Positions 10,320-22,741 of a stretch of 64,000 nt of DNA are shown one piece after another (the stretch's first letter is position 1; each line of letters starts with the position of its first letter). The position numbers were made by a program, and so were the translations under genes. The DNA is from Nymphaea colorata (lineage: Eukaryota; Streptophyta; Magnoliopsida; Nymphaeales; Nymphaeaceae). The notes beneath the pieces are model-generated. The model was not told the origin of the DNA. It ran no database searches and saw only the letters and a list, made by a program, of their open reading frames with translations. The stretch spans positions 10,662,802 through 10,726,801 of the forward strand of contig NC_045145.1 in the NCBI RefSeq assembly GCF_008831285.2. The letters are read 5' to 3'.

Positions 10320-12657
10320 CGGAAAGATGGGCGGAGATTTTGGGGAAACGATTCCCTCCAGTATCGGGGAATATATATATATTCTTTTTCGTCAGGAGAC
10401 GATGAGAAAAAGTTTCCTCTTTTCCGTCCTTTTCCGCGTATTTCCTCGTCCTCAAACGCGAGACCTATCCTCCACGCTGTTTCTTTCTCTGATAGTTGAC
10501 CTGCAGTTACGGAGGGAAGCGGGAAACCTTCTGGTACACTCTCTGTGAAGCCCTAGCTCGACTCTTGAGACTCTCTAGTTTGGAGGTTTTCGCTTTTCTT
10601 TTTTTCTGCTCAATTGGTTTTGTGAAGTCTTTGGGCGAAGTAATTGTACAAGGTTTGGAAGACACCTATTTTTTTGGGAATCATCTCGTGCCTTTTCAAG
10701 TTAAACCCGGGGCTCAATTAGGGTTTCGGACTATTTTCTTCTTCGTTCTTTCTTCCCCCAAAATGTTCTCCATTTCTGGTTTCTCCTAGTTCATTCTTTT
10801 CCTTTCTTGGAACGTTGAACCTTAGTCTTCGAATCATGTTCTTAAAAGTAAATTTGACCTCCCTGTTCAACCTAGTTGAGTTAGCTAGTGCTTCACATGA
10901 TTCCATGACTTTCATCCGAAAGAACTGTTTGGTTCAGGCTTGTAGTGTGAAGACGCGTTAGTTTCCAGTGTCAACTATTTACTTCATCGGATAAAACAAC
11001 ACCTTTGTCGCCGGAGTTCTCTCTATCCTGGATAAAGTCTAGTCATTTGTCGGAATATGAAAGTAGAAAGGAGCCAGAAGGTCTTGACAAGGTCATGAAA
11101 ATATAACAGAAATTCAAGGTTAGAGGACAACCCCGGTCCCCTTTCATGTTTCAGTTTCGTATATATTTTACCTGTTACTTCCATATACTGCTACGTGTTC
11201 TTATCTTTCTCCTGTTCCATTCGCGTCTATGTTCATAATTTTTGTGGCAATCTTTTCTGTTTAAAACATTAACATTGACCATGTAGAAATCAAGTAAATC
11301 CACGTTTAGAAGGGCACTTAGTTGTGCACCATTTGTTGGAGAAATGACTATTTGGGATGTGTTGGTCGTGAGTTCTTCGAAATGTAGCTAGGCATTTATG
11401 TAAAGCTTATTTTGCTTTAATAATTGTATTCTGTGTACCTAAAATTGCTAATGGGTGACTAGGTGGTACAACTAGGCCTAAGCCACTGGTTCAAATAATT
11501 AAAATGGTGAAAACCCATGATAAAACAAATAACTATTATTATGACTTGAGTAAAGCTCGTTGTAATACATGTAAATGTAAAAGTTTATGATAATGAACCA
11601 AGTTACACATATCTAATGTTATGAGTCTATGACTCCATAGGCAAAGTAAGTCACTAGTTTAGTCAAAAAGGAGGGAACAAAAAATTAAAACCTAATTGAT
11701 GTGAACAAACGTACCTGTGTCACACAGGCAGAGCGTATGGAATTTTTGAGAAAGACTTGGATGTGGGTGTGCCGACAGTGTAGGTGTCTGTGCATATATA
11801 TATATATATATATAGTTATATATATATGTAGCGAGAGAGAGAGAGAGGAACCAGAAGCAGTCGGTGGTTGCTAGAATGATGGAATCGCTGGTCGCCAAAG
11901 AAAAAAAAAAGAATTCATGTTCTTTCAAGTTCCTTTCCCCTTTCTCAAAACAATTAATATATATCATTATATCTATTTTTTTGACGTTTCTTTTAATAGT
12001 TTAATAACTATTTGAATTTTGATCTATGTGCTTATAAGAAACTTAGTAGAAAACTGAAAGTTTGATGTTTCTTTTTCTGCTTTTTTTATATTTCTAAAAT
12101 GTTGGAGCCCCAAGATTCTTTTGAGGAAAACAAGATTTCCTCTTTAATACCCTAAGAAACGTCACTGATAAAAATATGGAACCATATTTGTGACCGTGGT
12201 ATATACTATATACATAACTGAAGTACTTGTATATAGATATATCTAAGAAATATGGTTCTTAAAACAATTTCTGTCTAGCCATGTTGTGCGAACTATAATT
12301 GAAGTTTTGTATTGGTGCATCAAATCTTATACTCTTCATGATTTATTTGATATAAATAATGCCTTAGATCATGTCATTTGGACGTAAAAATGAGGAACTT
12401 AGTAAGTCTTAAGAATTGGTATATTGTGGGCTATTAGTTTTCCAAGATATCAAGATACAGTACTTATGTTAAAATTACATAAACTAAAGCTCATTTCCCA
12501 ACAAATATACATAAATCACATTTACAAAGGTTGAACGAAAAAAAACACTTATGAACAATGTTTTCTTAAGCAGTGCAGCTGCAATAAGAGCACAGTGTCA
12601 TTACTCTCTTTCTCTCCTTCCCTCTCTTATATACATGTACATCTGTGTATGTATAAG
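10320..12657. other. No gene recognised; possible leader-like segment near 10.4-10.8 kb
   Basis: About 10400-10800 is less AT-rich and has CCCTAGCTCGACTC and TTAGGGTTTCGGA words of the sort found in plant 5' leaders, but no coding exon can be identified. The rest is AT-rich, with an (AT)n tract near 11795-11829 and a GA run at about 11831-11846. No RNA gene or terminal repeats seen. Confidence 0.5.
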
Positions 12658-12919
12658 CATTGTCACAAATATCGTTCTCGGGCTTTTAGTGGCAAGATTT
12701 TTCTTGGGGTTTTAACGGCAAAGTTGTATTTTGGGGGAAAATCTCGGGAAAAACTTGAAAAATTTTTAAAAATAAAAAATAGGTATAAATGAAATAAATG
12801 AGAAACTAACAGGAAAACATAAATAAAACTATATAAAAGTGATAAAATGAATGTTTTAATGATAATAAAAATGATGAAAATAATTTAGTTTAAGTTTATA
12901 TTTGAGTCATGGTAATGTT

Positions 12920-13139
12920 TGTTGAATAATATTTATGTTAGGTGGTGTTTTGAATATTTAATAGTGTAGGAACAGCTCTTTATTAATAATTGTTCTAGTC
13001 GTGGACTTATTTGCAATTTGTTTGTTTCACCGTAATTCTCATTTAACATGAGATTAAGGCAGATTAATCAAATACGAATTTCAGTTTTCTCTCTCCCTTT
13101 CTCGACCTCTTCTCTTCTCCCATCTGACTTCATGCAACA
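12920..13139 (+). repeat. 5' LTR of Copia copy 1
   Basis: Begins TGTTGAATAATATTTATG and ends ATGCAACA. Matches 18254-18473. Confidence 0.93.
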
Positions 13140-13151
13140 TGGTATCAGAGC
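13140..13151 (+). promoter_or_regulatory. Primer-binding site, initiator tRNA-Met type
   Basis: TGGTATCAGAGC lies immediately after the 5' LTR. This is the usual plant Copia primer site for minus-strand synthesis. Confidence 0.9.
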
Positions 13152-13843
13152 CCAACCCTTCTTGGGACTGACACCTATTTCTCTCCATCTCATCGTACCC
13201 ATCTTCTTCCTCTTCTTCTGTTTTCATTGTGGGTTTTGTGGATCCAACTGTTGGATCATGCATATTGGGCTCGATCTAGGGTTTTCTCAACAAAAGATTA
13301 AAACCCTAGATCGATGGCTTGTTGAAGTGGACATGGTTGCAGAATAGTTAATTGTTCTTCAAGCTGGATGGATGTCAAAATATATTAGTCGAGCAGCATG
13401 GTTCAGAGTTTAAGTCAAAAATCGCATGCGTGTCTTCTTCCTTGTCGCTGGTCACTTTGTGCTAAATTCTGGCGTCTCTCTTGCCTTCAACATTTGATCG
13501 AATATATAGTGGCTTCCTGCTAAGCGTGGAACAACAGTAAGTGTTAAAAACATCTGATCTTGTCAGTAGAATATGTGACCAGTCCTCAAGTAGTGGCTTG
13601 ACGTGGATGTTAGGTCTGATATATGGTTTCAAACTGTCGTGATTTACATGTGGAGTTAAATGGAGCATGAAAAAGAGGCCTACAATGACCGGTTACTTGC
13701 CTGCCGTGGACCAGCCCTATACGTTATGAAGTGTTTTTTTTTTTTTTTCTAACAGCAGAAAGTTCTTTATCATCTGCTGCTGCATATCTGTTTACTGCTG
13801 TATATTCTAGTCAGTTGGCGTAGTTCTGTTTTTTGTGTTTACG

Positions 13844-16800
13844 ATGGACCTTGGACAGCAGTGTAATATGGCAGACAACCCTAAGATTGAGTCTCATAAT
13901 GAATACAAATTTGTTGGGAATCCAGTCTTCTATGGTTCTACTGTGAAATTAGATGGTCACAACTATGAAATTTGGTCACGTATGTTCATGATGTCTGTAG
14001 TAGGACATTGAAAAGACGATATTATCAAAGAAGATGAACCGAGTGTTAAAACAGGAAAGTATACCACATGGAAAGAAGATAACAATATAGTTATGTCATG
14101 GATTATGAACAGTGTGCAATCTGATATTGGTTCCACACTTGCTTATTACATGACTACGAAACACATGTGGACATTCTTGAGACAGATTTATTCTCATGAC
14201 AAGAATGTGTCAAAAATTTTACAAGTAGAGGAGGAGTTATTCAAACTGCAGTAATGTGACTTAGAATTGTCTCAATAATTTGCTTCAGTTAAAGAACGAT
14301 TGAAGGCTCTTTGACCTCCTTGTCAGGCATGTTACAAGACTCATTTTGAGCAGACAATGGTAGCAAAGTTCTTCGCTGGTCTGTCCCCTAAATATGAGGT
14401 AGCTAAAGTATAGATGCTATCTGGAGCAGAAATTCCAGATCTTGCTGAGGCATATAATAGACTCAGTAGATTGGCTATATCTCTCTCTCAGCCCCAGAAT
14501 GAGGCTCATGCTGCTGCCTTAGCTGTGTCTGGAAGGCGTGGACAGGCCACAAGGGAAAGAGGCTCACGTCGCGGTGTAGGGGGTAGGGGAGATTTCAGTG
14601 TACATACTGTGGAAAATTGGGACATTTAGAAGACATGTGTTGGGACAAACATGGTCGTCCTGCTTCCATTTCCCATGGTAGGAGATTTACTACCTCAGGT
14701 GGCAGAGGGACCTTCACTTCTCAGACTCCTGTAGGTTCAGCCCGAGCTACTACACCACTTGGAGACACTTCTTCCATGATGACTTCTGATAGCTCTACTG
14801 TGACCATGAGCAACGTATAGTATGATCACCTTATGGCTCAGCGTCTCTCCCTGCCACGACGTCTGTAGCTGCCTCCTCTGTTGTGTTATCTGTTGGTAGT
14901 ACTTGTTGATTATGGTGCTTCTGGTGCTTTGAAACATTTTTGTAGTCAGCCTCACTTATTTACCTCATTGCATCGTTTTGCACAACCTCAACATGTTTGA
15001 CTTGCTAACGGGAGACTTTCTCCTATTATGGGAGTTGGGAATGTGAAACTCTCTAGTTCTATCATTCTTTCCTATGTTTTTTATGCTCCAGAGTTTCCTG
15101 CTAATCTTCTGTCTGTTATTCAGTTGACGAATGATTTGTGCTGTAGAGCCATATTTGATCCTAATTCATGCCTTTTTCAGGACTTGTAAACTGGGAAGGT
15201 GATTGGTGGCCGCCATGAGCACAAACTCGTTTACATACTGTCGGAACCAGTGGAGATTGTGGCATCTATTGCTCTGTCTAAGCGTACCTCGTATCAGTGG
15301 CATCTCCGACTAGATCATCCAACAGTGTCCAAGCTTCGTAGGGTTCTCCGTAATGTTTTTGTGTCTGAGTCATTTCAATGTGAAGCCTGTCAATTAGGCA
15401 AACACACTAGAAGTAGTTAACCTTCCAGTATTAGCCTGTCTAGTCATACAGTTTTCGATCTTCTTCATGTTGATGTTTGTGGGCCTAGCCAGGTTGTAAG
15501 CCAGACCAAGTTTAGGTATTACCTTGTTATTATTGATGATTTTTCTCGTCTAAGTTGAGTATTCTTGTTAAAAGATAGCTCTGAAGTTATCTGTATTCTT
15601 CAAAATTTCATTATTGAAATAAAGATTCAGTTTGGTTCCATTGTCAAAAACATTCACACTTATAATGCTTGTGAATTCAAATCCAATACATTGCTGCACT
15701 TTTACTTCAAATATGGAATTTGCTCTCAATTCACTTGTCCCCATACTTCTCGATAAAATGGTATTGCTGAACGTAAACATCGTCAGTTACTTGATATGGC
15801 TCGTACTCTCATGATACATAGCTATGTTCCAGCCCAATTTTGGGGTGATGCCATTCTCACTGCATGTTACCTGATTGACCATCTTCCATCATCGTCTATT
15901 GGAAATCAAATACCTATTCAACCCAAAGTCTTTGGGTTACTTGTTTTGTTCACATCTTTGGCCCCAATAGATACAAACTTGGTGCTCAATCAATTAAATG
16001 CATTTTCATTGGCTACCTAAAACACCAAAAGGGTTATATTTGTTTTGACTCTCATACCCATAAACAGTACATCAGTGCGAATGTTACATTCTTTGAGTTT
16101 CATCTTTATTTCTAGTCTACTCCATCACTATCAAACAGGTCATCGTCTATTCCTTTACCTATACCACCTGTTCCCCTGCAGTATATTCCTTGTGATTCAT
16201 CGCCCAATGTCAGCAGATTCTATGATCCTCCACTGGTATACACCTGCCGACATGCTTCTGCTCATGACTGCCCACCGGTTGCTTCTCATGATGTAAGTAT
16301 ACTTGACCTCACTAATCCTCCTCCTCAAGATGCTTTTGAAATATCTTTGGACTTACCTATTGCCTTAAGTAAAGACAAATGACAGTGTACTCGTCATCCT
16401 ATCTCTAAGTTTGTTTCTACTGACAGTATTGGTGGTAGCCTGCAGCAGTTTGTGTCAGCCTTGTCAGTGCATTCTATTCCCTCTAGTCACCAACAGACAT
16501 TACTTGACCCAAAGTGGTGGCAAGCTATGCAAGATGAGATGGAGACTCTACTGCAACAGGGGACATGAGATTTGGTTGATCCCCCTTTTGGTTGTGATGT
16601 TGTTGGCTCCAAATGAGTTTTTACTATAAAGTATCTATCCAATGGCTCAGTGGAGCGCTACAAAGTTCGCTTTGTAGCAAAAGCATAAACATATGGTGTT
16701 GATTTCTTTGAGACCTTCTCTCTGTGGCCAGGATGGAGACCATATGTCTTATTGTGTCAGTCACTGTATATTATGATTGACCCTTATATCAGTTGGATGT

Positions 16801-18223
16801 CAAAAATTATTTCTTATATGAGGATCTTGATGAAACTGTTATATGCAGTAGCCTCTGGGCTTTGAATGTCAGGGGGAGTGTGTTAAGGTATGGTTGAAGA
16901 AAACTATATATGGTTTAAAACAAAGTCCTTGTGCCTGGTTTCACAAATTCTCCGAAGTTGTGATAGAATGTGGCTTTAAGAGGTCTCAGCTGGACCATTC
17001 ATTGTTCATCAAGAAAGGATCTAGAGGTACGGTTGTGCTAGTGGTGTATGTTCATGATATTGTTTTGACAGGTGAATGTGAGCAGGAGGTAGCACTAACA
17101 AAGACACTTCTCCAAAAACATTTTGTTACGAAAGATATTGGTCAGCTACAGTATTTCCTTGGCATTGAAGTGGCTCGTAGTAGCGAGTCTTTGTACTTGG
17201 TTTCACAAATTCTCCGAAGTTGTGATAGAATGTGGCTTTAAGAGGTCTCAACTGGACCATTCATTGTTCATCAAGAAAGAATCTAGAGGTACGGTTGTGC
17301 TAGTGGTGTATGTTCATGATATTGTTTTGACAGGTGAATGTGAGTAGGAGGTAGCATTAACAAAGACATTTCTCTAAAAACTTTTTGTTACGAAAGATAT
17401 TGGTCAGCTACAGTATTTCCTTGGCATTGAAGTGGCTCGTAGTAGTGAAAGAGTGGTGGTATGTTCTTGATCTTTTACTGGACACAGGGATGTTAGGAGC
17501 TAAACTTGCGACTCTTCCTATGAACCCTCGGCTACATCTGTATGATGATGACTCAGAAGAGATAACTTCACAAGCTTACAGATTGCTGATTGGTAAACTT
17601 CTTTATGTAATAGTGACTCAGCCATATATTAACTTTGTTGTGGGAAAATTAAGTCAATTCATGGAAAGACAAAAAAAAGTCACATTGGGATGCAACTATG
17701 TTAATTGTCAAGTATTTAAAGTCCTCCCTTGGCAAAGGTCTTTTCTTTAAAAAAGGTACATCCCTTGATGTTGAAGCTTATAGCGATGCAGATTATGCAT
17801 GCTCAATTGATGACAGGAACTCTACCAGAGGGTTTTGTGTGTTTGTCGGAGGAAATCTTATATCTTGGAGAAGTAAGAAACAAAATGTTGTTTCTAGGTC
17901 CAGTGCTGGATTCAGAATATCGTGCTACGACTCAAGCTGTTGCCGAAATGACTTGGTCTAGATCCTTACTTGAGAGTCTTGGTATTTCTATTTCTATACC
18001 TATAAAAATGTTTTGTGATAACAGGGCTGTCACTTACATTGCTAATAATCCCGTATTTCATGAGAGGATAAAACACATTGAAGTAGATTGCCATTACATT
18101 CGTGATATGGTTCAAGGGGAAATCATTTCCACCATGGAGCCTCAGAAGATCAAACAACTGATATCTTTACTAAAATCTTGCTTATTGCAGAGTTTTCCAG
18201 ATGTTGTGACAAACTTAGTATGA
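13844..18223 (+). pseudogene. Degenerate Copia gag-pol
   Basis: Gag starts at ATG 13844 (MDLGQQCNMADNPKIE) but stops at 14009. A nucleocapsid zinc knuckle, CTYCGKLGHLEDMC (CX2CX4HX4C), is seen near 14597-14640. Protease is eroded (DYGASG near 14910). Integrase pieces are LRLDHPTVSKLRR (15310) and HVDVCGPS...VIIDDFSR (15470-15550). RT runs from about 16510 to 17500 (IYGLKQSPCAWFHKF, VVYVHDIVL in place of the usual YVDD). RNase H is near 17770-18150 (AYSDADYACSIDDR). Many stops and shifts: the copy cannot encode its own proteins. An internal 261-bp duplication interrupts RT. Confidence 0.88.
16937..17459 (+). repeat. About 261-bp tandem duplication inside the reverse transcriptase
   Basis: The segment starting TGGTTTCACAAATTCTCCG at 16937 recurs at 17198 and runs to GTGGCTCGTAGTAG near 17448. 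The two copies differ at only a few bases. The YVHD motif therefore appears twice. Confidence 0.92.
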
Positions 18224-18243
18224 TTAACATCTATGCTTTAGCT

Positions 18244-18253
18244 TGAGGGGGAG
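18244..18253 (+). promoter_or_regulatory. Polypurine tract of Copia copy 1
   Basis: TGAGGGGGAG immediately before the 3' LTR; plus-strand primer site. Confidence 0.88.
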
Positions 18254-18473
18254 TGTTGAATAATATTTATGTTAGGTGGTGTTTTGAATATTTAATAGCG
18301 TAAAAACAACTCTTTATTAATAATTGTTCTAGTCGTGGGCTTATGTGTAATTTGTTTGTTTCACCCTAATTTTCATTTAACATGAGATTAGGGCAGATTA
18401 ATCAAATACGAATTTCAGTTTTCTCTCTCCCTTTCTCGACCTCTTCTCTTCTCCCATCTGACTTTACGCAACA
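18254..18473 (+). repeat. 3' LTR of Copia copy 1
   Basis: 220 bp, from TGTTGAATAATATTTATG to TACGCAACA. About 12 substitutions relative to the 5' LTR. Confidence 0.93.
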
Positions 18474-18742
18474 ATGTCAATGGTAAAAAAATAGGAAAAT
18501 GAAAAATGATGAAAAAATCGCTAAAAAACATGATAATAACTTGATGAATATTTTTTCCCCATTTTTTCAAAATATCACGATTTTTCCTTTTTTTTTGTTT
18601 TTCTTATTTTGGCGTTAATATCACGATATTTTCAAAAATACCGTGTTATCTGTGACATTGTAATAATATAAGTAAGCATTGAGTGCAGCCTAGGTGATTA
18701 GTTAAACCTAGAGCCTAGACAAGTCTAGGTACATTCAGTTAC

Positions 18743-18743
<1 letters not shown>

Positions 18744-18789
<46 letters not shown>

Positions 18790-19101
18790 GAGTGAAAGGT
18801 GACTCAAGTTATTCAGAGTCACCCAACCGTCTAACCAGGGCCATCCATCTGATACAAATGATGGTTGAGAGAAAAAGGTGAAAAATGAAAGTAGATGATG
18901 AAAATGTCCATCACCTTTTTCTCCTTGTTTTTCTCTTAACCATCTATTATGATGGATTGAACGGCCCTGATTAGATGGCTGGTTGACTCTAAAAAGCTAG
19001 AGTCACCATTCAATTTTCTTATATATATATATATATATAATATGGATTTTACACACACACACAGATATATATATATATTTATATATATATATATATATAT
19101 A
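18744..19101. repeat. (GT)n/(AT)n microsatellites flanking a MITE
   Basis: A GT tract runs into AT repeats up to 18786. AT repeats restart at about 19021 and continue, with an ACAC patch, to 19101. The MITE at 18787-19018 sits between them. Confidence 0.9.
18787..19018. mobile_element. Foldback MITE inside a TA microsatellite, copy 1
   Basis: About 232 bp, largely an imperfect inverted repeat. The left arm reads GGTGACTCAAG...CAGAGTCACCCAACCGTC. The right arm, reversed, reads GGTGACTCTAG...AGAGTCAACCAGCC. Both arms reach AGGGCC. It is bounded by TA repeats on both sides. A second copy lies at 36419-36661 in a like setting. This recalls Micron-type MITEs that target (TA)n; the family name is an inference. 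Confidence 0.72.
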
Positions 19102-19111
19102 TGTTATACAT

Positions 19112-19235
19112 CATTGTCACATACATCGTTTATGGGTATTATATGGCAAGAAATTTCTCGAAAGTTGTATCTCTCGGGAAAATCTTGACAAATTTTATAA
19201 AAAAATCCTTAAAAAATTATATAAAAATAAAATAA
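19112..19235. repeat. CATTGTCAC-family fragment
   Basis: Begins CATTGTCACATACATCG and continues with the family words GGCAAGA and TCTCGGGAAAATCTTG. No right end was found. Confidence 0.55.
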
Positions 19236-19760
19236 ATGAGAAATAAAAAACATTGAAAAATGAGTAGATAATCAACAAATGAAAATTGGAAAATGAAAAC
19301 TAACAGTTTGGCAAATACATAACTAACAACTTGCGTATAGGATTTAAATTTTAAAACCTCAAACAATTCATAAGTCATAACCAGCAAACAGATTATAAAT
19401 TTATCACAAGCTAGCTTACGTCTCATATTGCATAAAAGCGAGTACGGTGCAATATACAGCAGCATATGAAATTTAAAACCAGCAAACAGATTATAAGATC
19501 AAAATAAAAGAGAACGATGAAACATAGAGTATCATATTAGTTATTAGATGAATAAAACAGTAACCATCAATCAACACAACAAAACGTGAATAAAATGAAG
19601 AGAAGAACCGTGGAAATGATGAACATAAAGTTATGAAACATGAACATAATAAAATATTTCTAGAATATACAGCACCATATTAGTTAATATTTATTGGGTG
19701 AAGATCCTACCTTATTATGTCCAACGACTCCTATGGTTGTGGCTGCTTGTAGGCTTCAAG

Positions 19761-20157
19761 CTAAGTCACACGGGTGGGGGTGCGATACAGGGATACGGGT
19801 ACGGACACGACAATTTTCACAATTCTCGGATACGCGGATACGACAAATATAATATTATCAAAAATTATAAATTGAAAAAAAAACATTAAATTAATAGTTC
19901 ACTATTAAAGTCACAAACAAAACATTGTTTATCACAAAACATTGTTTATCAATATCATCATTCTAGTCATTTATCAGAAAAACAGAAAAAAAAACCCCAA
20001 AGAGAAAGGGAGAAGAGCTCAACTTAAAATCTGTTTTTTTTGGTTCGGATTGGGTCTAATCCAGACTCGATCCAAAACGTATCCATGCCGTATCCGCACC
20101 CATATTCCCGTATTGACACAGATACGTGGGCCAAATAGGCGTATCCGTGTGACTTAG
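19761..20157. mobile_element. hAT-type MITE, 397 bp, with perfect 8-bp target duplication
   Basis: Starts CTAAGTCACACGG and ends with the complement CCGTGTGACTTAG. It is flanked by GCTTCAAG at 19753-19760 and 20158-20165. The interior is rich in GGATACGG/CCGTATCC words and has no real coding capacity. The 8-bp duplication indicates hAT mobilisation. A likely relative is at 36877-37231. Confidence 0.88.
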
Positions 20158-20165
20158 GCTTCAAG

Positions 20166-20685
20166 CCTTCAACGGTTCAACCTAACTAACGTTTGACGAC
20201 AACTTAGCATCAGTCCTGCGACTTCCGTCGATGCTTGCAGCTTGCAAGCTTCAACTTCTCACAATCAGCCTCCGCCCTTTGACCCCACTCAGCTTTCGTC
20301 CGTCTGGCGACTCCCCTCCCAACTTCAAAGTTCAAAACCCCTTTTCACCCGAATGATTTTTTATTTCAATCTAATCTCTCTTTTCTACCTAAAAGTACCT
20401 TTTTGCCATTAAAAGGGACAGTCAAGTTTAAAAAGAACCAACTTTTCTTCAATATTACATGTGGTGCCATTGTTTAAAAAGCACACCTCGTGCTTAAAAA
20501 AAAGTTCGTGGTAGTTTAAAAAACATGAAACACGTATTATATGCGTTTTTAATTTTTTGGCATTTTTTTAAAAAAGATGCATCTAATTGCCGTTTATTCG
20601 ACTTTTTTTTTCCATATTTAACACATTTTTCTTCGATTAATATGCGTTTTCTGTGACAATGTTATATGTATGTATAATCTATATT

Positions 20686-20729
<44 letters not shown>

Positions 20730-21905
20730 AAACAAAAAAATAAAATTTAAGATATTAGAAAGACTTATATTATTTAAATTGGTAAGTACAGTAATCTGTT
20801 GTCCATAATGCTGTCTATGGTATGATCCATTATGTTACATATTATAATTATGGAAGAAAACCATACAATGCACCCCAAAAACTAGGTAGGGGTGTAGTAT
20901 CCATATCAAATTGGATGTAGCTTGTGATACGTATTTGAGGTGACTTGCTAGTTGCAATACATCAAAAAACGTAAAAAGCTGTGAAAAAGGCTTTTTTTTT
21001 TGAAATTTATATAATTTTATTAAGGCTGGACATTAATTTTTTTATGAAAGGCTTTCTTTCACATTTAAAGTTTTACAAAGTAAAATTATGGTTGATTTCA
21101 TGCAACAAACTTAGAGTTTGTATAGTATCCTATAATGGCCTTTGCCTATCCTTAAAAATAAAAAGTTTCAAATTTTATAACTATTAAGTTGTTTAAAGAT
21201 TCCAAATTAGTAAGTAATAAATAACAAACATTTATTTCTTTTGTTACTATTTAAGTACTGAAACTAATTTAAGTGGACAATTTTGATTGTTTTTGATGAA
21301 AACATGCATGTGATAGTGCCATACATTTTCTTTTTTTATGTCTATACAATTCATGTTTTTTCATAGAGAGATATTTTCCTTTTCTTTTCTTAATTTTGTT
21401 GTTATTTGTATTTTTTTCTGACTGTTCTTATTCTTGCTGAATTTTACTACTAAAAAAGTTTTGTGAATTTTTATATTATGGTATCTAACTTTGGACCCAA
21501 CTGATACATGTTGCATGTCACAGCAGTAGTACACAATAAGTATATTAAACATACTAATGACGTACAATACACACCCAAAACTACATAACATACAATGCAT
21601 ACTCCAAAGTCCAAACTACATTAATAGATCGGGTTATAGAATATAACTAGTCAACATGTATAAGTAACGTAGAATGCATACTCTATTTTTTATGTGTATT
21701 CCGCATGGACACACACACACACACACAAAAAGACAAAGTAAATGTTGATAAACTGCAATCAACATCTTTGGTTTTTTTTTCATGACAAGCAGTTGGACAT
21801 CTTATAGCAACAATCGTGTAGATTGCTGTGTGAGAGCCATCACTTTGTATAACAAAAAGCATGTTGCTTTGATGTTTTTTAATCTTTAATGATTTGCATG
21901 AATTT
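20166..21905. other. AT-rich DNA without recognisable gene
   Basis: Holds an (AT)n tract at about 20690-20724 and an (AC)n run at about 21711-21726. Open frames here are short and low in complexity. Confidence 0.6.
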
Positions 21906-21913
21906 CAATAATG

Positions 21914-22218
21914 TATTGCCACAAATATCATTCTTAGGCATGGCTTGGAAAGTTTACTTTTGTAGGGAAATCTTGGGAATTCGAAAGATTTGAAAATAAA
22001 AAATTATGAAAAAACTAGGTTTCTACTTTTTTTCTTACAAAAACATTGAGAAACATTTGAAATACTTATAAAATGTTAAAAGAAACCTCAAAAAAATTGA
22101 AATATATATTAAAAAACATGAAAAGGCAATAAAAATCTGGGAATTCTTTCATATTTTCACCCTTTATTTTAGTCTTTTTTTTTGCTTTTTTGAAAAAAGG
22201 CTGACATTTGTGATAATG
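21914..22218. mobile_element. CATTGTCAC-family MITE with 8-bp target duplication (7/8)
   Basis: 305 bp starting TATTGCCACAAATATC and ending ATTTGTGATAATG. CAATAATG (21906-21913) on the left matches CAATAATA (22219-22226) on the right at 7 of 8 bases. The duplication length points to hAT-type mobilisation. Confidence 0.65.
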
Positions 22219-22276
22219 CAATAATATAACTGCTTATAGAATCTACTTTGGGTCATAGGACAGCCATTTTAGTACT
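22217..22276 (+). repeat. 60-bp inverted arm, left
   Basis: From TGCAATAATATAACTGC to CAGCCATTTTAGTACT. Complementary to 22682-22741 at about 58 of 60 positions. Confidence 0.93.
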
Positions 22277-22681
22277 ACATAGCATCATTAATATCGTTAT
22301 CAGGTTTTTAACGACGAGATTTTTCTTAGGTTTACAACAGGAAAGTTTTTTTTTTTGAGAAAATCTTGGAAAAAACTTTAAAAAATTAAAAAATTAGGTA
22401 TAAATGAAATAAATCGGAAACTAATAGGAAAACATAAATAAAACTATATAAAAGTGATAAAAGGAATGTTGTAATAATGATAAAAGTGATGAAAAAATAA
22501 TTTAGTTTAACTTTAAATTTGAATCCATGGTAGTATCAATGCTAAAAATAGAAAAATGAAAAAAGGGGAAAAAATATGAAAAAAACACAATAAATATTTT
22601 TTCGCTTTTGTCTTTATTTTCTTATTTTTCACGTTATTATCACAATATTTTTGAAAATATCGCGATATCTGTGACACTAGT
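22277..22681. repeat. CATTGTCAC-family element lying between inverted arms
   Basis: Closely matches the two halves of the element split by Copia copy 1: AACGACGAGATTTTTCTTAGG, AGGTATAAATGAAATAAAT, GGAAAACATAAATAAAACTA and ATATCGCGATATCTGTGACA. Non-coding. Confidence 0.75.
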
Positions 22682-22741
22682 AATACTAAAATGGCTGTCC
22701 TATGACCCAAAGTAGATTCTATAAGCAGTTATATTGTTGCA
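22682..22741 (-). repeat. 60-bp inverted arm, right
   Basis: Complement of 22217-22276 with about two mismatches. The pair brackets a 405-bp element. Confidence 0.93.

Larger units (their letters stand above)
12920..18473 (+). mobile_element. Copia-type LTR retrotransposon (older copy)
   Basis: A 5,554-bp element with paired 220-bp LTRs (TGTTG...CAACA), a primer-binding site complementary to initiator tRNA-Met, a polypurine tract and gag-pol remnants in the Copia order (protease, integrase, RT, RNase H). Flanks are ATGTT (12915-12919) and ATGTC (18474-18478), a 5-bp duplication with one mismatch. The LTRs differ at about 12 of 220 positions by eye (about 5%), so it is older than the copy at 57 kb. 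Confidence 0.93.
12658..18660. repeat. CATTGTCACAAATATC-family small element split by a Copia insertion
   Basis: The left half (12658-12914) begins CATTGTCACAAATATCG. The right half (18479-18660) ends with ATCACGATATT and GTGACATTG. The intact relative at 22277-22681 shows that the two halves belong together, with the Copia element breaking between TTTGAGTCATGGTA and the sequence after 18478. It has no coding capacity. The target duplication of the small element itself is unclear here. Confidence 0.7.
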
